Of a DNA stretch of 64,000 nt, positions 1 through 8,256 are shown one piece after another. Below the pieces are notes generated by a model. It had not been told where the DNA came from and searched no databases. It worked only from the letters and a program-made list of their open reading frames with translations. Source of the DNA: Bacteroidota bacterium (GTDB lineage: Bacteria > Bacteroidota > Ignavibacteria > UBA10030 > SZUA-254); contig DATDFQ010000024.1 in the NCBI GenBank assembly GCA_036522515.1, forward strand, positions 107,173 through 171,172, in the 5' to 3' direction. A program made the translations under genes and the position numbers. Every line of letters starts with the position of its first letter. Within the stretch, counting starts at the first letter, position 1.

Positions 1-819
1 GGCGGTCTGCAGGATCTTGTCGGGGTAGACGACTCCTCCCGTAACATGTTTCGTGTCGTCCCAGATGATGTCGCCGCTTTTCGCGTCGATGATGTAGAAC
101 ATCATCGAGAGCCGGGAGACACCCTGAAGCGTCTGAATCCCCATCGTCAGGCTGCTGTTCGGCGTGGCGGTCCCGATTCCCTTGCCGACCGGAACGTTGA
201 CGCCCCCCACGAGAACAACCATGATTGTGCTGCATTCAACCTGTCTGCCCACCGCCACCGCATCGGGGATCGTGTTGACGACACCCTCCTTTCTCTCCGG
301 GAGGTTGATCAGGGAATTGTAGGTGTTCACCAGAGCTCCGAGGATCGAGTCGGGCAAAAATACCTCGTCGACGTAGAAGGGCGGATTTCCGAGCGGGAGC
401 TCTTCCGCGTCGGCGTTCCGGCCCTCCGGCGTCCGGACGACTCTGAACGGCTTGTCGCGTTGCATCATCAGGCCGATGGAGGAGTATATCGTTTTCGTGA
501 CCGGGTACCCTTTCCGGCTCAGGCTATCCGCGCAAAGTGTGAGGAGGGCGCCCCCCACTCTCCGGTTCTCAATCAGGTCTATCTTGCTGGTGTCTCCCAG
601 GAGGGCCTCGATCATGACGTAATCCATCACGATGGCCATGCCGCCAAAATGAGTCTTTTGTTCCTCGAAGGAACGGTAAAGATTGGAGGGGGAATTTCCG
701 CAACCGTTCAGGGACGCAAGGGAAATGAGGAGGCCGATCACCCCCGCCGTGACAATTAGATGCAGGCTCCTCTGTACACGGAGGGAAGACGGGATACGGC
801 CGGAAAACCCGCTATTCAC
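1..819 (-). CDS. Putative lipoprotein, 3' end beyond window
   Basis: 273 codons are visible with no stop, so the C-terminus lies beyond base 1. The GTG start at 819 is 8 nt after the stop of the upstream kinase gene and follows a purine-rich GGGGGGTGA, which suggests translational coupling. The N-terminus is basic, then hydrophobic (residues about 19-36), then LNGC with Cys40 as a plausible lipid-attached residue; Asn at -2 makes the lipobox imperfect. The mature part is soluble and mixed alpha/beta, with a glycine-rich stretch GGVNVPVGKGIG and a late segment FYIIDAKSGDIIWDDTKH, a wording seen in CsgG/DUF799-type lipoproteins that process an outer-membrane substrate. I cannot assign the family firmly. 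An envelope lipoprotein of unknown function is the safe reading. Confidence 0.6.
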   Translation of the reverse strand, partial: MNSGFSGRIPSSLRVQRSLHLIVTAGVIGLLISLASLNGCGNSPSNLYRSFEEQKTHFGGMAIVMDYVMIEALLGDTSKIDLIENRRVGGALLTLCADSLSRKGYPVTKTIYSSIGLMMQRDKPFRVVRTPEGRNADAEELPLGNPPFYVDEVFLPDSILGALVNTYNSLINLPERKEGVVNTIPDAVAVGRQVECSTIMVVLVGGVNVPVGKGIGTATPNSSLTMGIQTLQGVSRLSMMFYIIDAKSGDIIWDDTKHVTGGVVYPDKILQTA

Positions 820-827
820 GAGAGGAT

Positions 828-1463
828 TCACCCCCCGGCGGCGGAGTTGCGTACATGCGACAGGAACCGGGCTTTGATCTCCGCCACGACTTCGTCGACG
901 CTTCTGTGCTCGTTCGCGACCACAAGATCGTATAACGGCTCAAACCGCGCCGAATCCGCGGCGTTGCCGAGACGCTCCTCGATCTGTCCGGGGGGATGCG
1001 TCTTCCTGGCCAGGAGACGTTCTCTGATCGTGTCGAGGGAAGCTGAGATGAAGACACCATAGGCGTCATGTAATACGGATTTGACGGAGCTGATGTTACC
1101 GAGGTTGATCATCGCGAGGGCGTGGTGCCCCTTTCCGAGCGATGCTCTCGCTTCCTTGCCCGGCAACCCGTAGCACATCCCGAACTTGTAGCACTTGTGC
1201 TCGATGAAGAACCCCTCCCCCACCAGCCGCTTGAATTCCGGGTGGCCCACAAATTCATAGAGATCGTCGTCGTTATCCGATTCCCGGCGGTGGCGCGTCG
1301 TGTACCTCTTGACAAGGTCGAAATGCAGATCGGGGAGAGCGAGGAGGCCTCTGACGATTGTCGACTTGCCGGATGCGCTCGGACCGTCGATGACCAGGAG
1401 TTTGCCCGTAGCCTGTCCTTGCCCTCGGGACGTTTCGCCCGGGATGCCTGATGATGATGTCAC
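828..1463 (-). CDS. Guanylate-kinase-like P-loop kinase
   Basis: 211 aa, GTG start at 1463. The P-loop GPSASGKST is near residue 28. It is followed by RYTTRHRR, then YEFVGHPEFKRLVGEGFFIEH and a downstream YGLP, which match the order of the GMP-binding segment of guanylate kinases (TRxxR, FxxxI..GxFLE, YG). The following strand reads ALAMINLGN and lacks the Asp that guanylate kinases carry there, and the TR..YEF linker is unusually Asp-rich (ESDNDDDL). It could therefore be a divergent Gmk or a PhnN-like relative phosphorylating another substrate. LARKTHPPGQIEERL resembles the LID of Gmk (R..R..). It is adjacent to, and probably co-transcribed with, the lipoprotein gene downstream. I do not assign gmk, because a second canonical copy may exist elsewhere. 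Confidence 0.7.
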   Translation of the reverse strand: MTSSSGIPGETSRGQGQATGKLLVIDGPSASGKSTIVRGLLALPDLHFDLVKRYTTRHRRESDNDDDLYEFVGHPEFKRLVGEGFFIEHKCYKFGMCYGLPGKEARASLGKGHHALAMINLGNISSVKSVLHDAYGVFISASLDTIRERLLARKTHPPGQIEERLGNAADSARFEPLYDLVVANEHRSVDEVVAEIKARFLSHVRNSAAGG

Positions 1464-1922
1464 GATCGGGATCGCACTAGAAATTCGCGGAGGAGGGTGG
1501 CATGAGGGGGTAAATATAGAGAATTCGCCTGTCAGATCAAACTGGGGGCGAGGCCTCCGGTGCGCCTCGGTTTGATGATGACGTCCGCGACCTGAAGGTC
1601 GCGGACCGCAGGCTAAAGCCTGCGGCTACCGAACCCGAAGCATGGGTATAACCACCAAGCTCGACACATCGGTAGGCGCGACCTTTAGGTGGCGTGCAGC
1701 CTAACGCAGGCTAAAGCCTGCGGCTACCGAACCCGAAGCATCGGTATAACCACCAAGCCCAATACATCGGTAGGCGCGACCTTCAGGTCGCGCTCGCTCC
1801 CACGGTCTACGTGGGAGCGGATATTTGGACGCTCCAGCCTCCACGGCCGCGGAGCGGCCGAAATACGCGTTCCCATGCAGAGCATGGGAACGCGGTAACG
1901 TCCGGCAAGGTGAACCCCCCTC
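1464..1922. repeat. Intergenic repeat field with 98-nt tandem duplication and three hairpin families
   Basis: No gene is seen in these 459 bases. They hold hairpin-forming elements that recur elsewhere in the window: GACCTGAAGGTC at 1590-1601, CGCAGGCTAAAGCCTGCG followed by GGCTACC at 1607 and again at 1705, CGACCTTCAGGTCG near 1777, a GCTCCCAC..GTGGGAGC hairpin at 1796-1819, and GTTCCCATG..CATGGGAAC at 1869-1893. Bases 1607-1694 and 1705-1791 are a tandem duplication with period 98 nt, including the shared tract GAACCCGAAGCAT. The copies differ at a handful of positions. No transposase is nearby. Confidence 0.85.
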
Positions 1923-2264
1923 TCAATTGAGGTGCGGCGTTATCTTCTCCATCAGATGCCGTTTCGGCACGGCGCCGACGATCTGCTCGACGATCTTTCC
2001 CCCCTTGAAGACCAGGAGAGTCGGGATACTCCGGATGCCGAATTCCATCGCCGTGCGAGGGTTCGCATCGACATCCATTTTCGTCACTTTCAATTTCCCG
2101 TCGTACTCGAGTGCGATCTCGTCGACGGCGGGCGCAATCATCTTGCACGGGCCGCACCATTCGGCCCAGAAGTCGACCAGCACCGGCCGGTCGGCTTCCA
2201 GGACTTCCTGCCTGAATTCTGCGTCGGTTATCGATCTCGGTTTCACGCCTGTTTCCGGATTCAT
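1923..2264 (-). CDS. trxA: Thioredoxin
   Basis: 113 aa, cytoplasmic thiol-disulfide reductase of the thioredoxin fold. The redox centre WCGPC is at residues 36-40 (Cys37, Cys40) after the typical strand PVLVDFWAE. The cis-proline loop IRSIPTL is near residue 80 and the usual [13 protein letters not shown] end is present, so the whole domain is there at normal length. The ATG at 2264 overlaps the DoxX stop by 4 nt (ATGA), so it is translationally coupled to the DoxX gene and likely controlled by the ArsR-type gene upstream. This context points to a role in a thiol, sulfur or metal stress response rather than the general housekeeping thioredoxin. That last point is inference. Confidence 0.93.
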   Translation of the reverse strand: MNPETGVKPRSITDAEFRQEVLEADRPVLVDFWAEWCGPCKMIAPAVDEIALEYDGKLKVTKMDVDANPRTAMEFGIRSIPTLLVFKGGKIVEQIVGAVPKRHLMEKITPHLN

Positions 2265-2695
2265 GCCGTCACCGGATGTTTTGTGCGCGTGATGTGCACC
2301 CTGCGGGCGCTCAGCACCGAGTCGAGGCTCAACGGGCCTGAACCAAAATACGAGATGAGAAACGCGCTGCCGAGCATCGCAAAGTTCTTAAAGAACATCG
2401 CCTGCTGCATGCGCGCCATCATCGGATCCGGAACGGCCCAGAAATTGTGCATCATGAACGTTACGGGGATGAGGAACAGCGCCAGAACCACGGCTCCGTA
2501 CTTCGCCTTGAATCCGAACGCGACGCTCAACCCTCCCAGGATCGCCATGACCCCGGAAAGAGGAACCGCGATCGAGGCGAAGGGAACGCCCACCGAGGCG
2601 GCATAGCCGATCGTCTGACTGGAAAAATGGCCAAAGGCCGACATCACGAAGATCGACGAATAGAGGATTCTTCCCAGCAACACGAGGTACTTCAT
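2261..2695 (-). CDS. DoxX family membrane protein
   Basis: 144 aa with four hydrophobic segments (about residues 5-23, 44-64, 68-88, 100-120). The order and wording are those of DoxX proteins: [18 protein letters not shown] at the start, [23 protein letters not shown] in the middle and HNFWAV before the last helices. DoxX-family proteins sit in the inner membrane and are linked to thiosulfate or thiol redox chemistry, for example with thioredoxin-like partners. The exact reaction here is unknown. A good ribosome site, AAGGAG, precedes the ATG. It lies between an ArsR-type regulator gene (96 bp upstream) and a thioredoxin gene overlapping its stop. Confidence 0.85.
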   Translation of the reverse strand: MKYLVLLGRILYSSIFVMSAFGHFSSQTIGYAASVGVPFASIAVPLSGVMAILGGLSVAFGFKAKYGAVVLALFLIPVTFMMHNFWAVPDPMMARMQQAMFFKNFAMLGSAFLISYFGSGPLSLDSVLSARRVHITRTKHPVTA

Positions 2696-2734
2696 AGTCT
2701 AAATCTCCTTTCTTCTTGAATGTTTTATTTGAGA

Positions 2735-2790
2735 ACTATATTGATATATCTAAATATCGAAATATATCGATAGATAGATCAAAAAAAATG
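2735..2790 (-). promoter_or_regulatory. AT-rich control region before doxX with putative ArsR half-sites
   Basis: The spacer between the regulator gene and doxX is strikingly AT-rich against a GC-rich background. It contains TATTGATATAT at 2739-2749, the exact reverse complement of ATATATCAATA found in the regulator's own promoter (3088-3098). A one-mismatch copy, ATATATCGATA, is at 2762-2772. A shared operator read by the ArsR-family protein is inferred from this. No clean -35/-10 pair stands out. Confidence 0.5.
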
Positions 2791-2791
2791 T

Positions 2792-3073
2792 TCACTTCTT
2801 TCCCGAAAGCGCAACCAGCTCAGCGAACTCATTCAGCACCGCTTTGTTGATCTTAATGTTTACATGCCTGCCTTTCTTCTCCGTAACCACCAGCCCCGCA
2901 TTTGCCAGCACCTTCAGATGATGCGACACTGTCGGCTGCGAAAGACCTGCGAGGTTTTCGGCATCAGCGCAGGAAACGCTCCCGCATTTTGCTATTTCCT
3001 GGAGTATTTTCACCCTCGTCTTATCCGAGAGCGCCTTTGCTACTTTAACAATATAATCTTCCGGGGTGTTCAT
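2792..3073 (-). CDS. ArsR/SmtB family transcriptional regulator
   Basis: 93 aa winged-helix repressor of the ArsR family. The recognition helix is LSQPTVSHHLKVLANAGLV, residues about 47-65, followed by the wing EKKGRHVNIKI. Two cysteines, Cys30 and Cys35 (KCGSVSC), sit at the start of the DNA-binding unit. The classical metal motif ELCVC is absent, so the pair may sense thiol oxidation, persulfide or metal through different geometry. Downstream DoxX and thioredoxin genes favour a redox or sulfur signal. A strong promoter overlaps a putative operator just upstream, as expected for autoregulation. Confidence 0.9.
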   Translation of the reverse strand: MNTPEDYIVKVAKALSDKTRVKILQEIAKCGSVSCADAENLAGLSQPTVSHHLKVLANAGLVVTEKKGRHVNIKINKAVLNEFAELVALSGKK

Positions 3074-3086
3074 ATTGACGTATGTA

Positions 3087-3115
3087 AATATATCAATACA
3101 TTATGCAAAAGTCAA
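3087..3115 (-). promoter_or_regulatory. Promoter and putative operator of the ArsR-DoxX-Trx unit
   Basis: Reading the minus strand, TTGACT (3110-3115) and TATATT (3087-3092) are separated by 17 bp, a near-consensus housekeeping promoter 14 bp before the regulator's ATG. The -10 box overlaps ATATATCAATA (3088-3098), the motif repeated before doxX, and lies in TGTA-N10-TACA. Repressor binding here would block RNA polymerase. The operator assignment is inference. Confidence 0.65.
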
Positions 3116-3175
3116 GTCCCTTCATCCTTTTTTTTCACTCCTATAAGCTCTTGTGGCATAAAGGGTTACAGGATA

Positions 3176-4204
3176 TCAGATGAGGCGGGCATAGATCTCC
3201 CTGGTGAGCTCTGCCACCCTGTCCCAGAGGTATTTCGTCCGGATACGCTCCCTCAGAGCGGGATCCTTCTGCTTGTTCAAGGAAGAGATTATCGCGTGGT
3301 GGATCAGCTCCACGGAGGTGGGTTCGATGTATTCCGCGTACGGCCCGAAATAATCCTCCGTCCCGCCGTACTTCGTGATCGCGATCTTCGCACCGGCGAG
3401 CCCCGCCTCGAGCGCGGCGATTCCCGGAGTTTCAAAGAGCGACGGAAGCACGAAGACGTCGCACGCCGCGTACGCGGAGGCGAGAAGATCCGATTCGTTC
3501 GGAAGAGCGTCAATAATAACAAGGCGCGGATTCTGTTTTGCGCGCTCCAGACACTTTAACCCGTATTCGTTCTGTTCGATCCTGCCGATGATCACGGCGG
3601 GGACGTTCACGTCTTCGAGCGCCCGGATGAGCCGCAACACGTTCTTGCGGGGAGGCCCGATGTGCCCGACGTTCAACACAAAATCCCGGATCCCGTATTT
3701 CTCCCGGAACGGCCCCGGGTCGGCCTCATGAAACCTCTGCTCCACGCCGTTCGGAATGACTTCGATTTTCTCCCCTGGGACGCCCAGTCCGTGCTCCACC
3801 AACTCCGCCTCTCGCTGCGTATTCGGCAGCACGGCTGCGGCCCACGAACAGATTTCCGAGGCGATGCCGTAATCGGTCCAGGTCCCGCGCGCGAGGTTGC
3901 GAATCATCCCGTGCATCCCGACGATCGATCGGACGAACGGCCACGAATGGCGGGTGAAGAAGATCGGCGTGACCACGGTCGGAATTCCCAGCTTGTGAAC
4001 CTCGCGGGCAAAGTGATAGGTGCCGAGGTTGGCTCCGAAGATGTGGATCAGATCGACATCCTCCTTCTGGATCTCCTCCCATGAATTGAAGAGGCTGACC
4101 TCCACGCCGCGCCGCTCAAGGCAGCTCTTCATCTGGAGGATCTGCGTCCGTGGCCCGCCCTTCAGCATCATGACGGAGTGATATGTCGCGAGGCAAACGT
4201 GCAT
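3176..4204 (-). CDS. GT4-type glycosyltransferase
   Basis: 342 aa, GT-B fold glycosyltransferase of family GT4, expected to transfer a nucleotide-activated sugar in the cytoplasm during glycan assembly. The N-terminus MHVCLATYHS begins the first Rossmann strand. GGPRTQILQMKSCLERRG is the acceptor-side glycine loop. The C-terminal half has VLNVGHIGPPRKNVLRLIRAL and the donor-binding PSLFETPGIAALEAGLAGAK with the paired Glu (E..E) typical of GT4. The frame is open upstream to 4564, but the added residues are low-complexity and include the translation of an intergenic repeat, so I start at the ATG at 4204. It is the last gene of a glycan locus and its sugar specificity cannot be read. Confidence 0.88.
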   Translation of the reverse strand: MHVCLATYHSVMMLKGGPRTQILQMKSCLERRGVEVSLFNSWEEIQKEDVDLIHIFGANLGTYHFAREVHKLGIPTVVTPIFFTRHSWPFVRSIVGMHGMIRNLARGTWTDYGIASEICSWAAAVLPNTQREAELVEHGLGVPGEKIEVIPNGVEQRFHEADPGPFREKYGIRDFVLNVGHIGPPRKNVLRLIRALEDVNVPAVIIGRIEQNEYGLKCLERAKQNPRLVIIDALPNESDLLASAYAACDVFVLPSLFETPGIAALEAGLAGAKIAITKYGGTEDYFGPYAEYIEPTSVELIHHAIISSLNKQKDPALRERIRTKYLWDRVAELTREIYARLI

Positions 4205-4221
4205 TAGGCACACACTCCCGC

Positions 4222-4282
4222 TGTCATTCTGAGGAGCGGAGCGACGAAGAATCTGAGATCCTTCGCTTCGCTCAGGATGACA
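4222..4282. repeat. Intergenic inverted repeat of the ATCCTTCG..CAGGATGAC type
   Basis: The outer arms TGTCATTCTGAG and CTCAGGATGACA pair over 11 of 12 positions. Inside lies GATCCTTCGCTTCGCTCAGG. Related pieces occur at 30489-30534 and 63496-63522. In the minus-strand frame it reads HPERSEGSQ, which creates a spurious N-terminal extension of the adjacent glycosyltransferase gene. Confidence 0.8.
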
Positions 4283-4310
4283 AAAATGTGATGAAGTTGA
4301 CCTGGTTCGA

Positions 4311-5876
4311 TCATGTTTTGAAGAGACTCGTAATCTTATCCTGTGTACGAATAACCGGTATCCACGGGTTGAATCGCCTCGTGCGTCCGATGTCCGAGGG
4401 AAGCGGCGGCCAGGCGGGGGGCGCTTTCCAGTCCAACGAGTCGAGCTCCACGCCGGACCCCGGCTCTGTGAAAGCCTCCATCCCGTCCGGACGGATGATG
4501 TGTAACCACGGAACCTGTGAGTCTGCGGCCGCCTCTCCCCCAACCCGGACCGATGATCCGTCAATTGAAATCTGGCACTCGTCCGAGCCCCTGCGCATCC
4601 ACCACGATGCGAAATCGATCATCCGGACCGCTTGGAGAGACCGCTCGTGTATCATCTCAAACACCTTCTCAAGAACCCGGGGGTGCGCGTTCTTCGGATG
4701 ATGATAGAGGAAGACCGGCTCCCGTGCCTGAATCTTGCGATCGATGAGAGCGCGATAGTATGCCGTCATCTCCTCTTCGCGGAACCCCTGGCGCCGAAGG
4801 CTTCCGATGCTGATCGGATGAACCGGGACCTGCAATGTGGAAATGAACCCCGCCGGGAGGTGAGGAACCGACGGGAGATCGTCATAATCGTACGAAAATT
4901 CCGAAGAGTAGACAAACTTGAATTGTTCGACCGCTTCTGCCAGGCGCTCGCTCCAGAGGCCATAGGGCGCCGCGTAGCTCCGGGCGCGCAAACCCGCCGA
5001 TTCAAATGCCCGGACGGCCTTCCGAATATTCTCTGCGTGGGCCGCGGGTTCGGAATAGGTGCGGTGGTGAAAACAATGGACCCCCACCTCGTCTCCATTC
5101 TCGTCTCCGGCCATTTCACCGAACAACGAAAGGAATTCCTTTTGACTCCCCACGTCGACGAACCAGGTGAGAGGGATCTTCGAGCCGCGGGCAAGGTCTC
5201 GGAGGGCTTCGACTTCCGGCCGGGCCGCATAATCGGTGTCGATCCGGAAGGCGAACAGAGATTGCCGATCGGAGGGATAATACCACCGATGAACGTAGGG
5301 TAAACCACGCCGGTGGTGGAGGATCGTCAGAGCCCTGGAGACGATCCTCAGAAGCCCCCCTTTTGAGACGAGCGACACCCGCTCGAACGGGAGGCGCCGG
5401 TTCACCGCATAAAACGATTTGGTCGCCACCCTCCGGTCATTCGCAAGAGCGGCCGGATCGAACGGAAGGACCACAAGGTGCCCTCCTCCGAATTCCCCGA
5501 CGTAGCCGGAGGGCGCTCCGGATCCGGGCAGGGAGTTGGCGTTCACCGGAATCTCGCCTTCCGTAAAAAGGTCGGTCAGCTCGGGGTTAAAAACCCTGCC
5601 GCTCTCGTCCCCGAGCAGATGCCGGATGAAGGACCTCTTCGTCCTGCCCCCGGAGAGCGGGCCAAACACGCTTCCCGGACAGAGCACCGCGCCTCCCCCT
5701 GCAAGAAACGACCGGACGATTTCAAGATCCTCCGGTCCAATCCCGCCCGAAACGGCCATGGCGCTGATTTCGGCGGCTGAAGCGCTGCCGGTAAGCGGAG
5801 AATGAGGTATTCCCTCCTGCCTGAGAAGTATCCGCCAGCCGGGATCTGCGCCGAGAATGCCGACATGGATCCGCAT
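4311..5876 (-). CDS. Polysaccharide deacetylase-like protein with GATase-like N-terminal domain
   Basis: 521 aa. The ATG at 5876 overlaps the flippase stop by ATGA. Residues 1-140 look like a class-I glutamine-amidotransferase-type alpha/beta domain (MRIHVGILGADPGWR, then VRSFLAGGGAVLCPGS, then GGHLVVLPFD) without an obvious catalytic triad. Residues 205-430 carry a NodB-like fold: FAFRIDTDY gives Asp213/Asp215 for the metal and base, EVGVHCFHH gives the metal histidines (His267 to His271), and YHHPKNAHP is a late histidine motif. A C-terminal region of about 90 residues is not recognised. In this glycan locus it most likely modifies N-acetylated or O-acetylated polymer; no signal peptide is seen, so the site of action is uncertain. 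Confidence 0.75.
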   Translation of the reverse strand: MRIHVGILGADPGWRILLRQEGIPHSPLTGSASAAEISAMAVSGGIGPEDLEIVRSFLAGGGAVLCPGSVFGPLSGGRTKRSFIRHLLGDESGRVFNPELTDLFTEGEIPVNANSLPGSGAPSGYVGEFGGGHLVVLPFDPAALANDRRVATKSFYAVNRRLPFERVSLVSKGGLLRIVSRALTILHHRRGLPYVHRWYYPSDRQSLFAFRIDTDYAARPEVEALRDLARGSKIPLTWFVDVGSQKEFLSLFGEMAGDENGDEVGVHCFHHRTYSEPAAHAENIRKAVRAFESAGLRARSYAAPYGLWSERLAEAVEQFKFVYSSEFSYDYDDLPSVPHLPAGFISTLQVPVHPISIGSLRRQGFREEEMTAYYRALIDRKIQAREPVFLYHHPKNAHPRVLEKVFEMIHERSLQAVRMIDFASWWMRRGSDECQISIDGSSVRVGGEAAADSQVPWLHIIRPDGMEAFTEPGSGVELDSLDWKAPPAWPPLPSDIGRTRRFNPWIPVIRTQDKITSLFKT

Positions 5877-7267
5877 CAGACCGACCCCCGCAATTCCGCA
5901 AGATCGTCGCGCCGGATCGCTCCGGTGGCGACAAGGAGCGCCGCGTAGGCCGCCGCCGCCGAAGCGATCAAAAGCCAGAGAGAGACGGATGGAAGCAGAA
6001 CGAGGACCAGGGCCATCCCCGCAGTGGCGATGAGCGCCTTTGCCGCCGATGGAGGAAACCCGACGCGCACGAACGGCGCGAGCCGCCTCGCCATGATGAC
6101 GACCGCGATGGCCTCGGAGCAAACGACCGCGGCTGCCGAACCAACCGGCCCGTAGAGGAACGTAAGCCCGACCGTCAGAAGAAGGTAGATCCCGGCGCTG
6201 ATCATCATGATCCTGCCGTACAGCTTTTCCTGCCCGGAGGCGATCAATCCCGTCGTGTAAACGGTATGAAGAAGGGTGGCGAGAAAGAACCAGACGAGAA
6301 CGCTGAACACTCCCCCCGAGGCGATGAACCGGTCGCCGAAAATAAGCCCGATAATCCGGCTGGCGAGCAACGATCCCCCCGCGCAGAGCGGGAGCGCGAT
6401 GAGGATCATCCACTTGAGGGAACGGTTCAGTATCCGCGAGAGCGCCTCCGGAGATTGGCCGAACGACCGGGCCGAGGCCGGGAGGAGGAGCGTGGAAACG
6501 ACGCGATCGACCACGAGAAGGAATGTCACAAGCTTCCCCGCGGCGCTGTAGATCCCCGCGTCGGCGTTCGTCATCAGGATGCCGAGAACAAGCGGAGGGA
6601 GATTCACGCTCAGGTGAGCCAGAAGGGAGCCCAATCCGAGCGGAAAGGACTTCAACACGAGGGTTTTCCACCCGGAGAAGGCGGGCCTTGCCGGCTCGGC
6701 CGGAAATCGCCTCCGGAAACTCACCCCAAGGTAGGCCGCCGCGGCCGAGTCTCCCAGCACCGCCGCGACCGCCACCAGCAAAAGGTCGGCGGGCGTCCGG
6801 ACGAGCGCCACCACGAGGATGAAATAGGTGGCGGCCGACAGGGTGCGGGCGGCTCCGATGGAGGCCATCTCCTCCTTCCCCTGGAAATACCAGTCGAGAT
6901 TCAGCGCATTGGGAATCAGCGAGAGGCAAAAGAGAAGAATCAATGCGGCGGTCGCGGCGTTCGGGACAGCGAACATGATGCAGCCGACGATTGCAAGGAG
7001 GGCGAGCGAGTTCAGGAGCCGCGCTCCGGCCACGGGGCCGGCAAGCGCCGCGCCTTCGCCCCGCGCGACAGCCCGCGTGCCGAACACGGTGAGGCCCCCC
7101 GCGGCCGTCATGGCGGCGTACGAAAGGACGGTGAACCCCACGTTGATCGCGCCGAAGTCCGAGGGACCGAGCTTCCGCGCGAGGTACGCAAATGTCAGGA
7201 AACCGAAACCCCTGCGACCGATGTCGCTCAGGACGATCGAGAGAGCGTTTCCGGTGTGCTGCTTCAT
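5876..7267 (-). CDS. Polysaccharide flippase (Wzx/MATE-like)
   Basis: 463 aa, about 12-14 hydrophobic helices, with the N-terminal pattern SDIGRRGFGFLTFAYLARKLGPSDFG of the oligosaccharide-flippase branch of the MOP superfamily. Such proteins move lipid-linked glycan units across the inner membrane. The ATG at 7267 overlaps the upstream glycosyltransferase stop (ATGA), and its own stop overlaps the deacetylase-like start, so three products are translationally coupled. The open frame extends upstream to 7510 but that stretch is an arginine/glycine-rich shadow of the glycosyltransferase gene. I find no ligase (WaaL/Wzy) in the same run unless the DUF2723 protein fulfils a related role. Confidence 0.87.
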   Translation of the reverse strand: MKQHTGNALSIVLSDIGRRGFGFLTFAYLARKLGPSDFGAINVGFTVLSYAAMTAAGGLTVFGTRAVARGEGAALAGPVAGARLLNSLALLAIVGCIMFAVPNAATAALILLFCLSLIPNALNLDWYFQGKEEMASIGAARTLSAATYFILVVALVRTPADLLLVAVAAVLGDSAAAAYLGVSFRRRFPAEPARPAFSGWKTLVLKSFPLGLGSLLAHLSVNLPPLVLGILMTNADAGIYSAAGKLVTFLLVVDRVVSTLLLPASARSFGQSPEALSRILNRSLKWMILIALPLCAGGSLLASRIIGLIFGDRFIASGGVFSVLVWFFLATLLHTVYTTGLIASGQEKLYGRIMMISAGIYLLLTVGLTFLYGPVGSAAAVVCSEAIAVVIMARRLAPFVRVGFPPSAAKALIATAGMALVLVLLPSVSLWLLIASAAAAYAALLVATGAIRRDDLAELRGSV

Positions 7268-8253
7268 TGCGCGAACGAATCGAGCAACGTGAGCAATTCG
7301 GCGTCCCGCTTTTCCCGCGGAAACATCGCCACGATCCGCGCCCGCGCCCGGAGGCCCGCATCGCTTGCGGCGCCGATCGCCTTCTGCAGCGCTTCGACAA
7401 GCGATTCGATCTCCCCCGGCGGAACAAGGATTCCGGTCTCTCCCACGGCGGTCCTGATCCCGCCGGTGTCCGAGCCGACCGGCAGGCAGCCGCAGAGCAT
7501 CGCCTCGCAAAGGGTGTTCGGCAACCCCTCCCTCAAGGAGGGCTGGCAGTAGACCTTCGAGCGCTGATAGTACGGGAGAAGCTCGGACCTCGCCATGATC
7601 GGGAGAAAGCGCATGTTGAGGGGAGGCTGGAGTGTCCGCCAGAAGCGCTCGTCGACTCCGATCACGGTGAACGTCATTCCGGGCAGCCGGCGGGCGGCCT
7701 CCACCAGCGAATCGATCCCCTTTACCTTCAGGCGGCTCCGCTCGTTCACGACCGCCACGGTCAAAACCTCCGGCTCCTTCTCACCCGCCGGTTTCCACGC
7801 CATCGGATTGTAGCCCGTCGGAAGGTACCGGATGTTCCCGCCGTCATAGGCGGCAAGCCGGATCGCGTCGTCCTTCAGGCTCGGGTCGACGACCAGGACG
7901 CGGGATGCGCCGCGAAGCGCAAACCGGACGAGCCGCCCCCTCCATGGACTCAACCAGAGGCCGTACTTCAACTCCTCGTCTCCGGCGACATCCACGCCCC
8001 CGACGACGACGACCGATTTCATCCCGAACAACTTCCCGAAGGCCACGCCGATGAACGCATAGACCGAAGCGAACCAGCAAAAAACAACGTCGCTTCCGAA
8101 CGCTCCCACCGCGATGCTCAGCGCGGCTCCGAGCCCGTGCCCGATCTTCTTCCGGACGGTGAAATGCCGTTCGAGGAGATCGATATCGTCCTGGATGAAC
8201 GGAGTGTGGAACGCCGAGATAAAAAGGACTGTCAGGTTCTGGCGGTCTGCCAC
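7264..8253 (-). CDS. GT4-type glycosyltransferase
   Basis: 329 aa GT-B enzyme. The C-terminal donor half is clear: VKGIDSLVEAARRLPGMTFTVIG, then YYQRSKVYCQPSLREGLPNTLCEAMLCGCLPVGSDTGGIRTAVGETGILVPPG, a textbook GT4 ending with the paired Glu in REGLPNTLCEA. The N-terminal half is shorter than usual and lacks a clear glycine loop, having FGMKSVVVVGGVDVAG instead. It sits between another GT4 gene 3 bp upstream and the flippase gene that overlaps its stop, consistent with stepwise assembly of a lipid-linked oligosaccharide. The sugar is not predictable from sequence. Confidence 0.9.
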   Translation of the reverse strand: MADRQNLTVLFISAFHTPFIQDDIDLLERHFTVRKKIGHGLGAALSIAVGAFGSDVVFCWFASVYAFIGVAFGKLFGMKSVVVVGGVDVAGDEELKYGLWLSPWRGRLVRFALRGASRVLVVDPSLKDDAIRLAAYDGGNIRYLPTGYNPMAWKPAGEKEPEVLTVAVVNERSRLKVKGIDSLVEAARRLPGMTFTVIGVDERFWRTLQPPLNMRFLPIMARSELLPYYQRSKVYCQPSLREGLPNTLCEAMLCGCLPVGSDTGGIRTAVGETGILVPPGEIESLVEALQKAIGAASDAGLRARARIVAMFPREKRDAELLTLLDSFAQ

Positions 8254-8256
8254 CGG

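Noticed and set aside
1607-1791. Repeat field as a CRISPR array
   Set aside because: Only two units of 98-nt period with no regular spacers and no cas genes.
4205-4564. N-terminal extension of the glycosyltransferase gene
   Set aside because: The added residues are low-complexity, overlap the upstream gene and include the translated repeat HPERSEGSQ; the ATG at 4204 starts the first Rossmann strand.
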